Shown: positions 16,491 to 25,625, numbered from the stretch's first letter. The stretch is 64,000 nucleotides of DNA from CAYVRJ01 sp964453645 (GCA_964453645.1 CAYVRJ010000003.1:1-64000); one strand, 5' to 3'. Translations and numbers: made by a program. The notes: generated by a model from the letters alone, not told the origin.

Positions 16491-18581
16491 ATGAGCAAGT
16501 ATTTAGAACAAGCCAAAAAGTTGGTTTCAGAAATGACTTTAGAGGAAAAAGTCTCCCAAATGCTGCATCGCTCTCCATCGGTAGAGCGGCTTAATATTCC
16601 GTCATATAACTGGTGGAATGAGGCGCTACACGGCGTTGCACGCAGCGGAGTGGCAACAGTGTTTCCGCAAGCAATCGGATTGGCAGCAACATTTGATCCC
16701 GATTTGGTATTTAAAGTCGCAGAAATAATAGCAGTGGAAGCACGGGCAAAATACAACGCATATCAAGAAGAAGGGGATCATGATATTTATAAAGGTTTAA
16801 CGTTTTGGTCACCCAGCATCAATATCTTTAGAGATCCGAGATGGGGCAGAGGTCAGGAGACCTACGGTGAAGATCCTTGGCTCACTGCTAAAATGGGCGT
16901 TAGCTTTATCAAAGGTTTGCAGGGTGAAGACAGGGAAAACTTAAAAACAGCAGCATGTGCAAAGCACTTTGCCGTACATAGCGGTCCTGAATCAGAACGG
17001 CATAGTTTTAATGCGGTGTGTTCCAAATACGACTTTTGGAACACCTATATGCCTGCCTTTGAGGCGGCTGTGAAAGAGGCTGATGTCGAATCAGTTATGG
17101 GAGCATATAACTGCACATTCGGAGAACCATGCTGCGGCTCTAAATTTTTACTACAAGATATCCTAAAGGAAAAATGGGGGTTTAGCGGACACATCGTTTC
17201 GGATTGCTGGGCAATAAAAGACTTTTACGAAAGTCATAATGTAACTAAAAATGCGGTAGAAAGCGTTGCACTGGCTGTTGACAACGGGTGTGACTTAAAT
17301 TGCGGCAATTTATTTCACTATTGCATTCAAGCTGTACGGGAGGGAATGCTGGAGGAAGAAAAGATTGATCAGGCTGTTGTTAGGCTGTTTGTCACACGGA
17401 TGAGACTGGGTATACTTGGGGAAACGTCCAACAATAAATACGACAATATACCGTATTCCGTGGTAGATTGCAGTGAACATCGTGCATTTAATTTGGCTGT
17501 AGCCCGCCGCTCACAGGTTCTTTTGAAAAACGACGGCGTTTTACCAATCGATTTATCTGCCATCAAAACGATTGGTGTCGTTGGTCCTAACGCGGACAGC
17601 AAACGATCGCTAGAGGGGAATTATGAAGGCACACCTTCCGAATACTGCACGATTTTACGTGGAATCAGGAAAAAAGCATGGGCAAGCGATGTTAGGGTCA
17701 TGTATGCACAAGGCTGCCATCTGTATAATGATCGGGTGTCCAAATTGGCACTGGAAGATGATCGCATTGCAGAAGCTATGAGTGTTGTTAAAAACAGCGA
17801 TATATCCATTGTCTGCTTGGGATTGGATGCGGATATCGAAGGGGAACAGGGGGATACATCCAATGAGTTCACTGCGGGCGACAAGCCAGATATCTATCTT
17901 CCCGGAAATCAACTTAAGCTTTTGGAGAAAATCATCAGTGCTGCAAACGGAAAACCCGTTATCGTAGTGCTTTTGGGGGGGAGTGCGCTTTCGCTTAACG
18001 GTTTGGAGGAAAAAAGCAATGCACAGCTGCATGCATTCTATCCGGGGGCTCTGGGAGGATATGCAGTTGCGGATATTTTATTTGGCGATTACAACCCCGA
18101 AGGAAAACTGCCCGTTACATTTTACAATTCAAATGACGATCTTCCCGATTTTTGTGATTATTCAATGGAAAACAGAACCTATCGTTATTTTAAAGCAAAA
18201 CCTATATACCCCTTCGGTTATGGTTTGAGTTATGGCAAGATGGAGCTCTCAGAGTTTGAATATAGAAATGAAACTTGTTTCGTGCGTGTTAAAAACACGG
18301 GAGAGATTCAGTGCGCTCAGGTGTTGCAAGTTTATATTTCAGGCGAGAAAATGAAAGAGAATTTTGAGCTTCGTGGAGTGAAACGAGTGGAACTCAACCC
18401 CGGCGAAGAAACGGTTGCAGAAATAAATATCGATTCTTCTGCGTTTAGCAAATATAACGAAGATGGCGATTTAGTCAAAATTCCTGGCAAATTTAAAATA
18501 CATGTTGGCTTTTCTCAACCTGATGAGAGAAGTATAGAGCTTTTGGGTTTTGCACCAAAGTGTATTGAAATTGAAGCCTGA
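16491..18581 (+). CDS. GH3 beta-xylosidase/beta-glucosidase
   Basis: A 696-residue cytoplasmic enzyme without signal peptide. Domain order: GH3 N-terminal barrel (residues ~15-300, with SYNWWNEALHGVA and RDPRWGRGQETYGEDP), C-terminal alpha/beta sandwich (~330-550) and a fibronectin-III-like tail (~600-690). The nucleophile is D238 in HIVSDCWAI. SDCWA and NWWNEALHGVAR are characteristic of the xylosidase/arabinofuranosidase-leaning branch of GH3, which fits the neighbouring GH51 and GH120 genes. ATG 16491 follows AAGGAG. It runs opposite to the importer operon, after the broken AraC gene. Confidence 0.92.
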   Translation: MSKYLEQAKKLVSEMTLEEKVSQMLHRSPSVERLNIPSYNWWNEALHGVARSGVATVFPQAIGLAATFDPDLVFKVAEIIAVEARAKYNAYQEEGDHDIYKGLTFWSPSINIFRDPRWGRGQETYGEDPWLTAKMGVSFIKGLQGEDRENLKTAACAKHFAVHSGPESERHSFNAVCSKYDFWNTYMPAFEAAVKEADVESVMGAYNCTFGEPCCGSKFLLQDILKEKWGFSGHIVSDCWAIKDFYESHNVTKNAVESVALAVDNGCDLNCGNLFHYCIQAVREGMLEEEKIDQAVVRLFVTRMRLGILGETSNNKYDNIPYSVVDCSEHRAFNLAVARRSQVLLKNDGVLPIDLSAIKTIGVVGPNADSKRSLEGNYEGTPSEYCTILRGIRKKAWASDVRVMYAQGCHLYNDRVSKLALEDDRIAEAMSVVKNSDISIVCLGLDADIEGEQGDTSNEFTAGDKPDIYLPGNQLKLLEKIISAANGKPVIVVLLGGSALSLNGLEEKSNAQLHAFYPGALGGYAVADILFGDYNPEGKLPVTFYNSNDDLPDFCDYSMENRTYRYFKAKPIYPFGYGLSYGKMELSEFEYRNETCFVRVKNTGEIQCAQVLQVYISGEKMKENFELRGVKRVELNPGEETVAEINIDSSAFSKYNEDGDLVKIPGKFKIHVGFSQPDERSIELLGFAPKCIEIEA

Positions 18582-18609
18582 ATCATACAATAAAATAATT
18601 GGAGAGAAT

Positions 18610-18720
18610 ATGGAAAAACTTTACTTAATTTATCACGCACATGCAGATTCATCCGTTCTTGACCTAGTCCATACAAACGAACTATCAGTAAAGAAAAAAC
18701 TACTCAGACCTTTCTCCTAA
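18610..18720 (+). pseudogene. Truncated gene start fused to the right tRNA scar
   Basis: ATG 18610 behind GGAGAG opens MEKLYLIYHAHADSSVLDLV and ends after 36 residues at TAA 18718-18720. The L-I-Y-HAH-D opening resembles family-38 alpha-mannosidases (HAHxD metal site), but too little remains to be sure. The stop codon is formed by the anticodon-loop bases CTCCTAA of the tRNA remnant, so the gene was cut off where the element joined the att site. It follows the GH3 gene by 28 bases and was probably co-transcribed with it. Confidence 0.5.
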
Positions 18721-18758
18721 GCGAAAGGCCGCGCGGTCGAATTGCGCTGGGAACGCCA
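18714..18758 (+). other. 3' half of tRNA-Arg(CCT): attachment-site remnant (right copy)
   Basis: Same 45-base layout as at 4706-4750: CTCCTAA-GCGAA-AGGCC-T arm (GCGCG-GTCGAAT-TGCGC)-TGGGAAC-G-CCA. It shares the first 17 bases exactly and 38 of 45 overall with the left copy, in the same direction. No 5' half of a tRNA precedes it. The differences keep base pairing in the T arm, suggesting it came from a different but functional tRNA-Arg(CCT) gene and not from random decay. Confidence 0.7.
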
Positions 18759-18766
18759 AAAAAAAC

Positions 18767-18795
18767 CCCCGGTTTATATTTTTACCGGGGTTTTG
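18767..18795. terminator. Bidirectional intrinsic terminator
   Basis: Stem CCCCGGT (18767-18773) / ACCGGGG (18784-18790). T4 follows on the plus strand and T8 on the minus strand. It closes the island side and the minus-strand gene ending at 18860. Confidence 0.75.
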
Positions 18796-18859
18796 TATTT
18801 GGCACAGCTCTAATGGGCAGGAGGAATATCTGAATTTACATAACAGAATGAGTCATTGA

Positions 18860-20821
18860 TTATTCAAACAATGCTGGGTATATGTCAGCTAAACCATCAT
18901 ATGCTATGAATGCTTCATCGAAATACTTCAGTGCATTATCAAAATATTGCTGAGTTTTATCGTATTGTTTTAAATCAGTACTAAGCTTAAACAGGTCTAC
19001 ATTTAAAAACCCAAGATAGTAGCAATCTATAACTGAGCTAACTTCGTCGGGTATGTCATTGCGAGTTTCCATTGACTTAAACTGCTCAATACGGTCTTCA
19101 ATTGTCATGGTGATAGAGGTGGTATTTTTATCGGAATCTCCTTTTAATATATTGTAATAAATCTTTGCTTCATTATCAGACTGAGAAAGGAATTCAACGA
19201 TATCTTGGGGAACATCTGGTTTTGGCTCAATATAGGGAATACGAATAGGTACCCCCTGGGGTTTCGACTGAATATTTTGTTCGATATCTACATATTTTCC
19301 GTCTCTCCCAAGGAATCCAAGGGCATAATCTTTATCTTTTCTTATTATGTAAACACCGTCTTTAAGCGAATAATAATCTTCATATTGATCTGTTATCTTT
19401 ATCTTGTTTTTTGAATCAGTAACATCGAATACCTCTTTATCTTCATTTACTGCATACAAGCGCGAGTCAATGATATGAAAATTAGTGGCATCGTAAAGCA
19501 CGACTTCCGTCTTTGAGGAATTCATGTCCCAAACGCATAGATCGCCCTTTTCAGATAATTTTGAATATTTAATATAAGCAGCTTTTTTATTTCCAACAAA
19601 ATCTAAATGAGTATTATATGGAGTATCATCAATTTTTTCGCTATATTTCCATTCTTGCCCACCTTTATTTGCAATATATATAGCGTCACCCTTTCTAAAT
19701 ATTACTGAAGATAAATCATCATTGGCTCTAAAACTAATGCCATCATTTTTGGCTATTAAGACCTTTTCATTATCTTTGTTACATTCGTAAAGGCTATAAT
19801 CTGAATCACCATTTTTTTCAACAATTATTATATGGCCATCGTCATTCCAAGCAAAGTTATTGGTATAATAATAATTTTGGCAAATGCGGGTTTTGTCTTT
19901 TCCAGCGGCTTTGTAGAAAACATCGTCGTCATTGGTATAAAAAACTCCACCATCTTTATCAATATTTAGTATCTCACCATTTACAGATAGTTTTTCCTTT
20001 GGGCCATTATATGGGATTCGATACAAAGTACGACTTTCACTAAAAATAGATAGGTTTGTATATTCATTTTCCAAATTATTTAAAGAAAAAAATATGTCTG
20101 CATCATTAGTAATAAAAAACTTTCTATAATAGAAATCATCTTTTGCTGTTTCAAAAGTATCAACTTTATTTGATTGAGAATTTGAAGCAAATTTTATAAA
20201 CAAATTGGCAGTATAAACATCGGGCTTAGCTGAATAATCATCAATAGTAAGATAGTAAAAGTGTTGCGAGTTTTCAGAGAAGCCAAAATTATTAATATAG
20301 ACGTTTCTACTTACTAATGCTGCCGAACTAGTATTTGATTTATAATACAAATCACCAGTATGATCAGAAATATTTGCAATATAAAGCAAAGAGCCGTTGT
20401 TGGCAATTTCAACAACTCCCACATTATCGCCGATAGGGGATGCCACAGGTTTTTCTTCATTCAAGTTTAATTCGTTGAGTTGCCCTGTTGATGTATTGCT
20501 GTCAAAGTCTTTGAGATAGATGAGTTTTTGGCTTTTATCATTATAAGCTGCAATTGGCATTTCATATTTTGTACTGCCAATATAATCGGGATAATCTAGC
20601 GTTGCACCGGTTAATAAGGTTTTTTTGCCAAGATATTCAACATAGTCGTTGCCATCCTTTATATATGCAAATGCAATATTTTTACCTTGAGTTTCGTTAG
20701 TTGAAGAGAAAGTGGGTAAAATAAATAACACTGTTGCCCCAGCGACAATTATAATTGCCAAGGCTATTATGCCAATTAAAAGTGGAAGCCTAAACTTTGA
20801 AAGTAAGCGTTGTGAATTCAA
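18860..20821 (-). CDS. Membrane-anchored extracellular protein with propeller-like repeats, unrecognised
   Basis: A 653-residue protein starting at TTG 20821 (AGGAGG eight bases upstream). One N-terminal membrane segment (residues ~13-36, LPLLIGIIALAIIIVAGATV) anchors a long outside domain. That domain consists of repeated short beta-blade-like units with alternating Y/D/K-rich strands (for example IAFAYIKDGNDYVEYLGKKT), resembling WD40/DPP-IV-type propellers, up to ~540. A helical, TPR-like tail follows (~550-653, YDKTQQYFDNALKYFDEAF). It is the last gene of the ABC locus and noticeably AT-rich. I do not know its function; a sensing or scaffold role on the cell surface is inference. Confidence 0.7.
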   Translation of the reverse strand: MNSQRLLSKFRLPLLIGIIALAIIIVAGATVLFILPTFSSTNETQGKNIAFAYIKDGNDYVEYLGKKTLLTGATLDYPDYIGSTKYEMPIAAYNDKSQKLIYLKDFDSNTSTGQLNELNLNEEKPVASPIGDNVGVVEIANNGSLLYIANISDHTGDLYYKSNTSSAALVSRNVYINNFGFSENSQHFYYLTIDDYSAKPDVYTANLFIKFASNSQSNKVDTFETAKDDFYYRKFFITNDADIFFSLNNLENEYTNLSIFSESRTLYRIPYNGPKEKLSVNGEILNIDKDGGVFYTNDDDVFYKAAGKDKTRICQNYYYTNNFAWNDDGHIIIVEKNGDSDYSLYECNKDNEKVLIAKNDGISFRANDDLSSVIFRKGDAIYIANKGGQEWKYSEKIDDTPYNTHLDFVGNKKAAYIKYSKLSEKGDLCVWDMNSSKTEVVLYDATNFHIIDSRLYAVNEDKEVFDVTDSKNKIKITDQYEDYYSLKDGVYIIRKDKDYALGFLGRDGKYVDIEQNIQSKPQGVPIRIPYIEPKPDVPQDIVEFLSQSDNEAKIYYNILKGDSDKNTTSITMTIEDRIEQFKSMETRNDIPDEVSSVIDCYYLGFLNVDLFKLSTDLKQYDKTQQYFDNALKYFDEAFIAYDGLADIYPALFE

Positions 20822-20989
20822 ATGAAGTTCCTCCTGAAAATATTATTTTGTAAAATGGAATTTTTAATTTGGATGTAGTATATCACCAATTCCTAAATAA
20901 TACAAGGCTTTTTTTAATATGGCATGGCATGGAAAAGACACAGTGGTACTTTAGGCCTAAGTTGCTCTTTGCCAAATCCTTTGTGTTAA

Positions 20990-22057
20990 TCAATCAGATG
21001 CTCGTTTAACATAGATGACAACTATGGCCAGGCATACCAATGAAAAAATTGCTGTAAACACAATACTTTGACTAACCAACCCCTTTCCCAATAAACTTTG
21101 CTTAAGTTCCAAAAATGATGGAAGTATGGCTCTAATCAATAACCCAACAGCAAAACCTAAACAAATTGTGTATGTGCACATGAAATGAAAGAGCGATTTG
21201 ATGCTTTTCTTAGCAAAACCAATTATTCTTAACATATCAAGCTCTTTTTGCCTTTGTTGCCACTGCATGGTTACAAATACGTTTAGTACGACGCAAGTCC
21301 ACAACATACTGAATACTCCAGCAAGGAGTAGATATAAAGCCTGCGTCTCCGCTAAATCCCATTCTTGCAATAGCGTTTCATTTTGATTCACAACAGTTAA
21401 TCCAAATGCTGATAGTTTATTCGTTACTGACTGTTCACAGCCCATATTCCTAAGCCGTATCCATATAGCGGAGTAACTTGTTTCCCCCAAACCCTTTGCT
21501 GATTTTAGTGAGATATATGCTTCCGGTTGTTCATCTTCATTTTCAAGAATGCCGCAGATCTTAGCCGTTACAGGCTTTTCAAACTGTAATGTGATTTTTT
21601 GATTTAGCCAATCTATCTTCTTTTCTTTGTCTATCGCTTTTTTATCTTTGTCCTTAAACAGCTTCAATGCAGCCTTATTCAATACGATATAGGGCATAAC
21701 AGAGTTGTCGGGGAAATTGCCTCCCTCTGCAAAGGACTTTTTCAGATAACTTGGATCAATGCCGTTTAGCGTTACTTCTGCGCTGTATTCTCCGGCTATA
21801 AGCGTTGCAGAGATAGGTAATACTGCCGTTGCTGAAATCACATCATCTATCTTTGTTATCTCGTTTACTAACTCATCTTCTAGGGAATTACCTGCTGCAA
21901 TCAATTCAAATGGCTGTGACTTTTGCTCCCACACATCGAAATATCCATTTGTGGCAGACAATAAGCAAAACACTGCAATCGCAATGCCAACAACGGGCAG
22001 AATAGTTCGCTTATTTTTAAACAGCTTAAAACTTAGTTTAATCATCGTTGCTTTCAT
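20990..22057 (-). CDS. FtsX/MacB-like ABC transporter permease
   Basis: I chose ATG 22057 (MKATMIKLSFKLF), which follows AGG at a usable distance and overlaps the end of the upstream gene by 20 bases; a longer open frame extends further but inside that gene. The 355-residue product has one N-terminal span (ILPVVGIAIAVFCLLSA), a large outside domain (~45-225) and three C-terminal spans (~240-350), the MacB/FtsX topology. EKELDMLRIIGFAKKSIK-like sequence after the second span is the cytoplasmic coupling region. Its ATPase partner is probably one of the two ATP-binding proteins encoded upstream. Confidence 0.8.
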   Translation of the reverse strand: MKATMIKLSFKLFKNKRTILPVVGIAIAVFCLLSATNGYFDVWEQKSQPFELIAAGNSLEDELVNEITKIDDVISATAVLPISATLIAGEYSAEVTLNGIDPSYLKKSFAEGGNFPDNSVMPYIVLNKAALKLFKDKDKKAIDKEKKIDWLNQKITLQFEKPVTAKICGILENEDEQPEAYISLKSAKGLGETSYSAIWIRLRNMGCEQSVTNKLSAFGLTVVNQNETLLQEWDLAETQALYLLLAGVFSMLWTCVVLNVFVTMQWQQRQKELDMLRIIGFAKKSIKSLFHFMCTYTICLGFAVGLLIRAILPSFLELKQSLLGKGLVSQSIVFTAIFSLVCLAIVVIYVKRASD

Positions 22058-23561
22058 CAGCTTGCCTGTTTCTTTTTTGTTTGCGTGTGAAGAGATAAAC
22101 CCCCACTCCTGCCGCCAATGCTCCTGCAACAATGAGTGAAATCCACCACTGGCTCGCCTTCTCGGGTTCTACTTCAATCTCGTTTGAAACGGTATTAATA
22201 ATTGGGGCATTGATGGTGGTGGACAGTTCAAACTCCTGCGTGTACTCCACGCCGTTTTCGTCCTCGTAAATCAACGTTGCAGTTCCCGAAGTATAACCGT
22301 ACTTGTCAGAACCGTCATAACCTTCGCTCATATCCTTTGTGCCAACAAACACGTTCATATCTGCCGTTCCCGATGTTCCGGCTTCCATATTGCCGATAAA
22401 TGCACTTGCGTTCGGCAATAAACCAGGGGCGTTTAGCGCAACTCTAACGTTGTAGACCTTACCTCTGCCTAAGTTCATCACGTTAAAGCTAAGGGGCAGG
22501 GTGTCTCCGGCATTCACTTCCTTTGCAATCTGCGGCATTTCCATTTCCACACGCATGGGTTGCGAGATTTCAACCGTAACAAGTCCACTCGAAGTCAGCG
22601 TCTGTGCATCGGAATTGTCATACGCCATTGCGATATTGATGGCATATTTGCCTGCCGGTGCTTCCATACTCGTTTTGTACTTGAGTTCCAACTCCAGCGT
22701 TGCACCTTTTGCAAGCGACTTGTAGTAAACAGAATTGCTTTCATTGAGCAGCGTTAAAAACGGTGATTCATTGGTAACCGTAATCGTCATGTTCTGAACG
22801 GCTTTTTTCTCGTTGGTGTTTTTTAGCGTAACCAACGCCGTAAATTCATCTCCGGCCTTTAAACTATCAGGCGTTAGTCTATGCCCAGTCACCATAACGA
22901 TGGGTTGGGAGGTTGGTCTCTCTGGTCCCGGAACACTGGGAGGGGGTGGGGTGTAGTTGGGGTCTTTTCCGTCCTTAATGGTTACATACAACGTAAAGGT
23001 TTGTGTAATCGGGCTTCCGTCCATTCCTCTGGCGCTCACTTCCACATGAACGGCATACGTTCCCATAACCCTTGAAGAAGCAAGTGCTAAGTCAAACCGA
23101 ATGTAGTAAACTTCCTTCGTTGCTGCACCGTTGTTGATTGGATTTTGAGTCAGTTGAATATTCTTCTGGTAACTCTTAAAAACAAACGGAGCGCTATTCG
23201 GATCGCCTAAATTGGGGGTTGCGGTTAACGTATTCCCTTTAATTTCTCCACTCACCAAAAGCGGCAGCACGATGGTTGCTACGCCGTTTGACACAATAGG
23301 GGTATATCCCTTGTTGTAAGATCGATCCATACCTGCATAAATGTTTGCGTTGTCAATCTCAAAATAGACAACGGATGCTGTTGGCCGAGTGGGTTCGTCG
23401 GTTTCCAAAGCATTTGGTTTAGGAGTGGGGGTGGGTGATGGTGCAGGCGACTGAGTGGGTACAGGCGTAGGTAGTACTTCATCGCCATCTTCAGCAAGTG
23501 CATTGATGGGGAACAAAGTGACAATCAGCGTTGCCAACAGTAGTGCAATTAGCCTTTTCAT
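22038..23561 (-). CDS. Secreted CARDB/COG1361-like protein with C-terminal membrane anchor
   Basis: A 507-residue protein: signal peptide (residues 1-23, cleavage near ALAED), Pro/Thr-rich spacer (~29-52, PTPVPTQSPAPSPTPTPKP), an Ig-like region, a second Pro-rich break (~205-222), then two CARDB/NEW3-like beta domains (~230-460), a C-terminal span (~473-493) and a basic tail (RKQKRNR). This is the make-up of COG1361 S-layer-like proteins often encoded between ABC ATPases and permeases. It overlaps the ATPase gene by 4 bases and the permease gene by 20, so the three are translated together. Likely an outside accessory domain of the ABC complex. Confidence 0.8.
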   Translation of the reverse strand: MKRLIALLLATLIVTLFPINALAEDGDEVLPTPVPTQSPAPSPTPTPKPNALETDEPTRPTASVVYFEIDNANIYAGMDRSYNKGYTPIVSNGVATIVLPLLVSGEIKGNTLTATPNLGDPNSAPFVFKSYQKNIQLTQNPINNGAATKEVYYIRFDLALASSRVMGTYAVHVEVSARGMDGSPITQTFTLYVTIKDGKDPNYTPPPPSVPGPERPTSQPIVMVTGHRLTPDSLKAGDEFTALVTLKNTNEKKAVQNMTITVTNESPFLTLLNESNSVYYKSLAKGATLELELKYKTSMEAPAGKYAINIAMAYDNSDAQTLTSSGLVTVEISQPMRVEMEMPQIAKEVNAGDTLPLSFNVMNLGRGKVYNVRVALNAPGLLPNASAFIGNMEAGTSGTADMNVFVGTKDMSEGYDGSDKYGYTSGTATLIYEDENGVEYTQEFELSTTINAPIINTVSNEIEVEPEKASQWWISLIVAGALAAGVGVYLFTRKQKRNRQADESNDD

Positions 23562-24106
23562 ATTATTTTACCGTCCTTCAACCTCAGTTTTTCTCCAAGA
23601 CTACTATCATCAGTTAAGATAAGCAGGGCACAGTTGGTGATCTCCCTTGCTTTGTGCAATAGAGCAGCATCTGCAAAATTATCGCAAATTAACAAACTTG
23701 GTTTGTTGATGGCAGCACGGATAACGGCTACACGGGAATTGTCTTTTTTGCTTGCCCATTGGGGTTTTGTATTCATTAAATGTGCTATTCCAAAAATCCC
23801 AAACAACTCTCTTGCATATTTTTTATCATCTTTGGCCAGCATGACATTTTCAAGAAGTGTCAGTTCATCGAACAAAATGGGTTCGTATTGCACTGCGCCA
23901 AACTTTCCGATTATACGAAACGTCCCATCACTTGGTTTTTCTAAGCCACACAACAACCGAAAAAGTGTTGTCTTGCCACTTCCAGTTGCACCGCAAATAG
24001 TGAGTATTTCTCCAGTTTCTAAACTAAAGCTAACCCCATTTACTGCCCGAATATTGGGTGGATACATCTTGATTAAATTCTTAACTTCTAATATTTTTTC
24101 CATCAT
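23558..24106 (-). CDS. Short, degenerate ABC ATPase
   Basis: A 182-residue ATP-binding protein. Walker A is intact (GATGSGKTT, residues ~39-47) and a Q-loop-like AVQYEP follows. The signature LSGGQ is replaced by ASKKDNSRVAVIRAA, the Walker B end reads LLICDNFAD with asparagine where the catalytic glutamate belongs, and the switch histidine is replaced (ILTDDSS). It is also ~40 residues shorter than usual. It may bind but is unlikely to hydrolyse ATP alone. The gene overlaps both neighbours by 4 bases. By position it would serve the FtsX-like permease as a LolD/MacB-type ATPase. Whether it works as the weak half of a heterodimer with the next gene's product is open. Confidence 0.85.
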   Translation of the reverse strand: MMEKILEVKNLIKMYPPNIRAVNGVSFSLETGEILTICGATGSGKTTLFRLLCGLEKPSDGTFRIIGKFGAVQYEPILFDELTLLENVMLAKDDKKYARELFGIFGIAHLMNTKPQWASKKDNSRVAVIRAAINKPSLLICDNFADAALLHKAREITNCALLILTDDSSLGEKLRLKDGKII

Positions 24107-24744
24107 CTAACCTCCGTCATCACACCTGCGTCCATTTCAACTACGGTGTCACATAATTCATCAATATCGCCTTGATTGTGGCTGGCAAGTATAATTGTCT
24201 TACCTTGTTCTTTTAGTTCTTTGATCAGCCTTCGCATATCTGCAACAGCATGTTTATCCAAGCCGTTAAACGGTTCGTCGAGGATCAGTATTGAAGGGTT
24301 TTCCATGATCGCCTGTGCGATACCCAATCGCTGCCGCATACCCAACGAATATTTACCCACGGGCTTTTTCATATTTGGGTCAAGCCCGACACGTTTGATG
24401 GTTCTGCGAATGGTTTCGTCGTGAATGGTGCTTCTAAGGGAAGCGAGTATCTGCAAGTTCTTAAACCCCGTTACACCCGGCAAAAACCCCGGTGTTTCAA
24501 TGATGATGCCCAGTTCGTCGGGAAAGTCCATATCTTTGCCCACTTGCTTGTAATTGACAAAAATCTTACCTTTGGTGGGAAGCAGGAATCCGCAAATGCA
24601 CTTCATCAGCACAGTTTTTCCCGAGCCGTTGTTGCCCACGATTCCGTGAATCTTACCTTCTTCAAAATCACGACTGACACCTTTTAGAACAGTATCTTCT
24701 CCAAACTTTTTATATACGCTTTGAACGCTGATGGCTATATCCAC
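24103..24744 (-). CDS. ABC transporter ATP-binding protein (CcmA/BcrA type)
   Basis: A 213-residue ATPase with Walker A GNNGSGKTV (~37-45), signature YSLGMRQRLGIAQAI (~130-145), Walker B ILILDEPFNGLD (~152-163) and switch histidine ASHN. SLGMRQRL is typical of ATPases that power ABC-2 and bacitracin/lantibiotic-type exporters. It should energise the two permeases encoded immediately upstream (24747-26355). Start ATG 24744 lies only two bases from the stop of the permease gene. Confidence 0.92.
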   Translation of the reverse strand: MDIAISVQSVYKKFGEDTVLKGVSRDFEEGKIHGIVGNNGSGKTVLMKCICGFLLPTKGKIFVNYKQVGKDMDFPDELGIIIETPGFLPGVTGFKNLQILASLRSTIHDETIRRTIKRVGLDPNMKKPVGKYSLGMRQRLGIAQAIMENPSILILDEPFNGLDKHAVADMRRLIKELKEQGKTIILASHNQGDIDELCDTVVEMDAGVMTEVR

Positions 24745-24746
24745 GC

Positions 24747-25625
24747 TTATCCCTCCGTCCCTGTGAAATTAAAGCTGTATCTTTTGATCGCACGAAACGA
24801 TAGAATAAACAGAATCAGTATTAATCCTCCGAATATGGCATAAGTCTGCCACAACCTGGGCAACAAATCATACCCGAAGTTGTGCATATGATACGTTGCA
24901 TGGTTGAGCGGTGAAACCCACCCCACTGCTACATTTGCCTGATACATCAGCTCATCGGGGAGCTGGAAGATGACTTTAAGTGTCTGTGGATTTAAAAGAA
25001 AACCAAATACACTAAACGAAAATACGCTGATCACTCCTGCAAGATTACCCTTTTTAATATTGAAGAACAGCATTACGAGCACCATCAATAGTGCATACAA
25101 GAGCATAAGCAAAAATATCGTTCCCATGCAGGCATAGGGTGTGGACATCTCTAAGGTTTTGACGAGTGCGGGAAGTGCCACAGCTTGCCCTACACCCGAG
25201 TAACCCAGTATTGCAGCAGTTTCGCTCCACATATCGCCCACAAAGCTTTGGGTCATGCAGACTAACGAGGTTGCAATTAAGATAAACGTTAGGTAGAGAA
25301 ACGTTGCTGAAATTATATACACCACTTGCCCGGTGATCCACGTTTTGCGGTTGATGCGCATTAAATAGAACGGTGTTGCGGGGGATAAAAACGGCATATC
25401 CGCAAACAGCAGCACCAACAGCGTTGAGGATAGCAGAATGGAGTTGCTATCGCCAAACGTCCAAACAAAGGCTTCAACGAGCTGCATTGTGGTTTCGTAT
25501 TCCTTTGCAAACTTCACCGCTTTGTCGGACAGCAGGAAACACAACACAAATGCCAGTGCAAAAGTGATATATATGCGAGGATTATTTGGCCATGTGCGGA
25601 AATTGTATGCTGCAACTTTAAACAC
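24747..25625 (-). CDS. ABC-2-like membrane permease
   Basis: A 292-residue integral membrane protein with about six hydrophobic spans (the first at ~16-32, the last at ~262-282) and a charged, basic N-terminus. It overlaps the upstream permease gene by 8 bases. Sequence does not match a permease family I can name with certainty, but its place between a second membrane protein and an exporter-type ATPase gene makes an export or immunity-type permease likely. Confidence 0.75.
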   Translation of the reverse strand: MFKVAAYNFRTWPNNPRIYITFALAFVLCFLLSDKAVKFAKEYETTMQLVEAFVWTFGDSNSILLSSTLLVLLFADMPFLSPATPFYLMRINRKTWITGQVVYIISATFLYLTFILIATSLVCMTQSFVGDMWSETAAILGYSGVGQAVALPALVKTLEMSTPYACMGTIFLLMLLYALLMVLVMLFFNIKKGNLAGVISVFSFSVFGFLLNPQTLKVIFQLPDELMYQANVAVGWVSPLNHATYHMHNFGYDLLPRLWQTYAIFGGLILILFILSFRAIKRYSFNFTGTEG

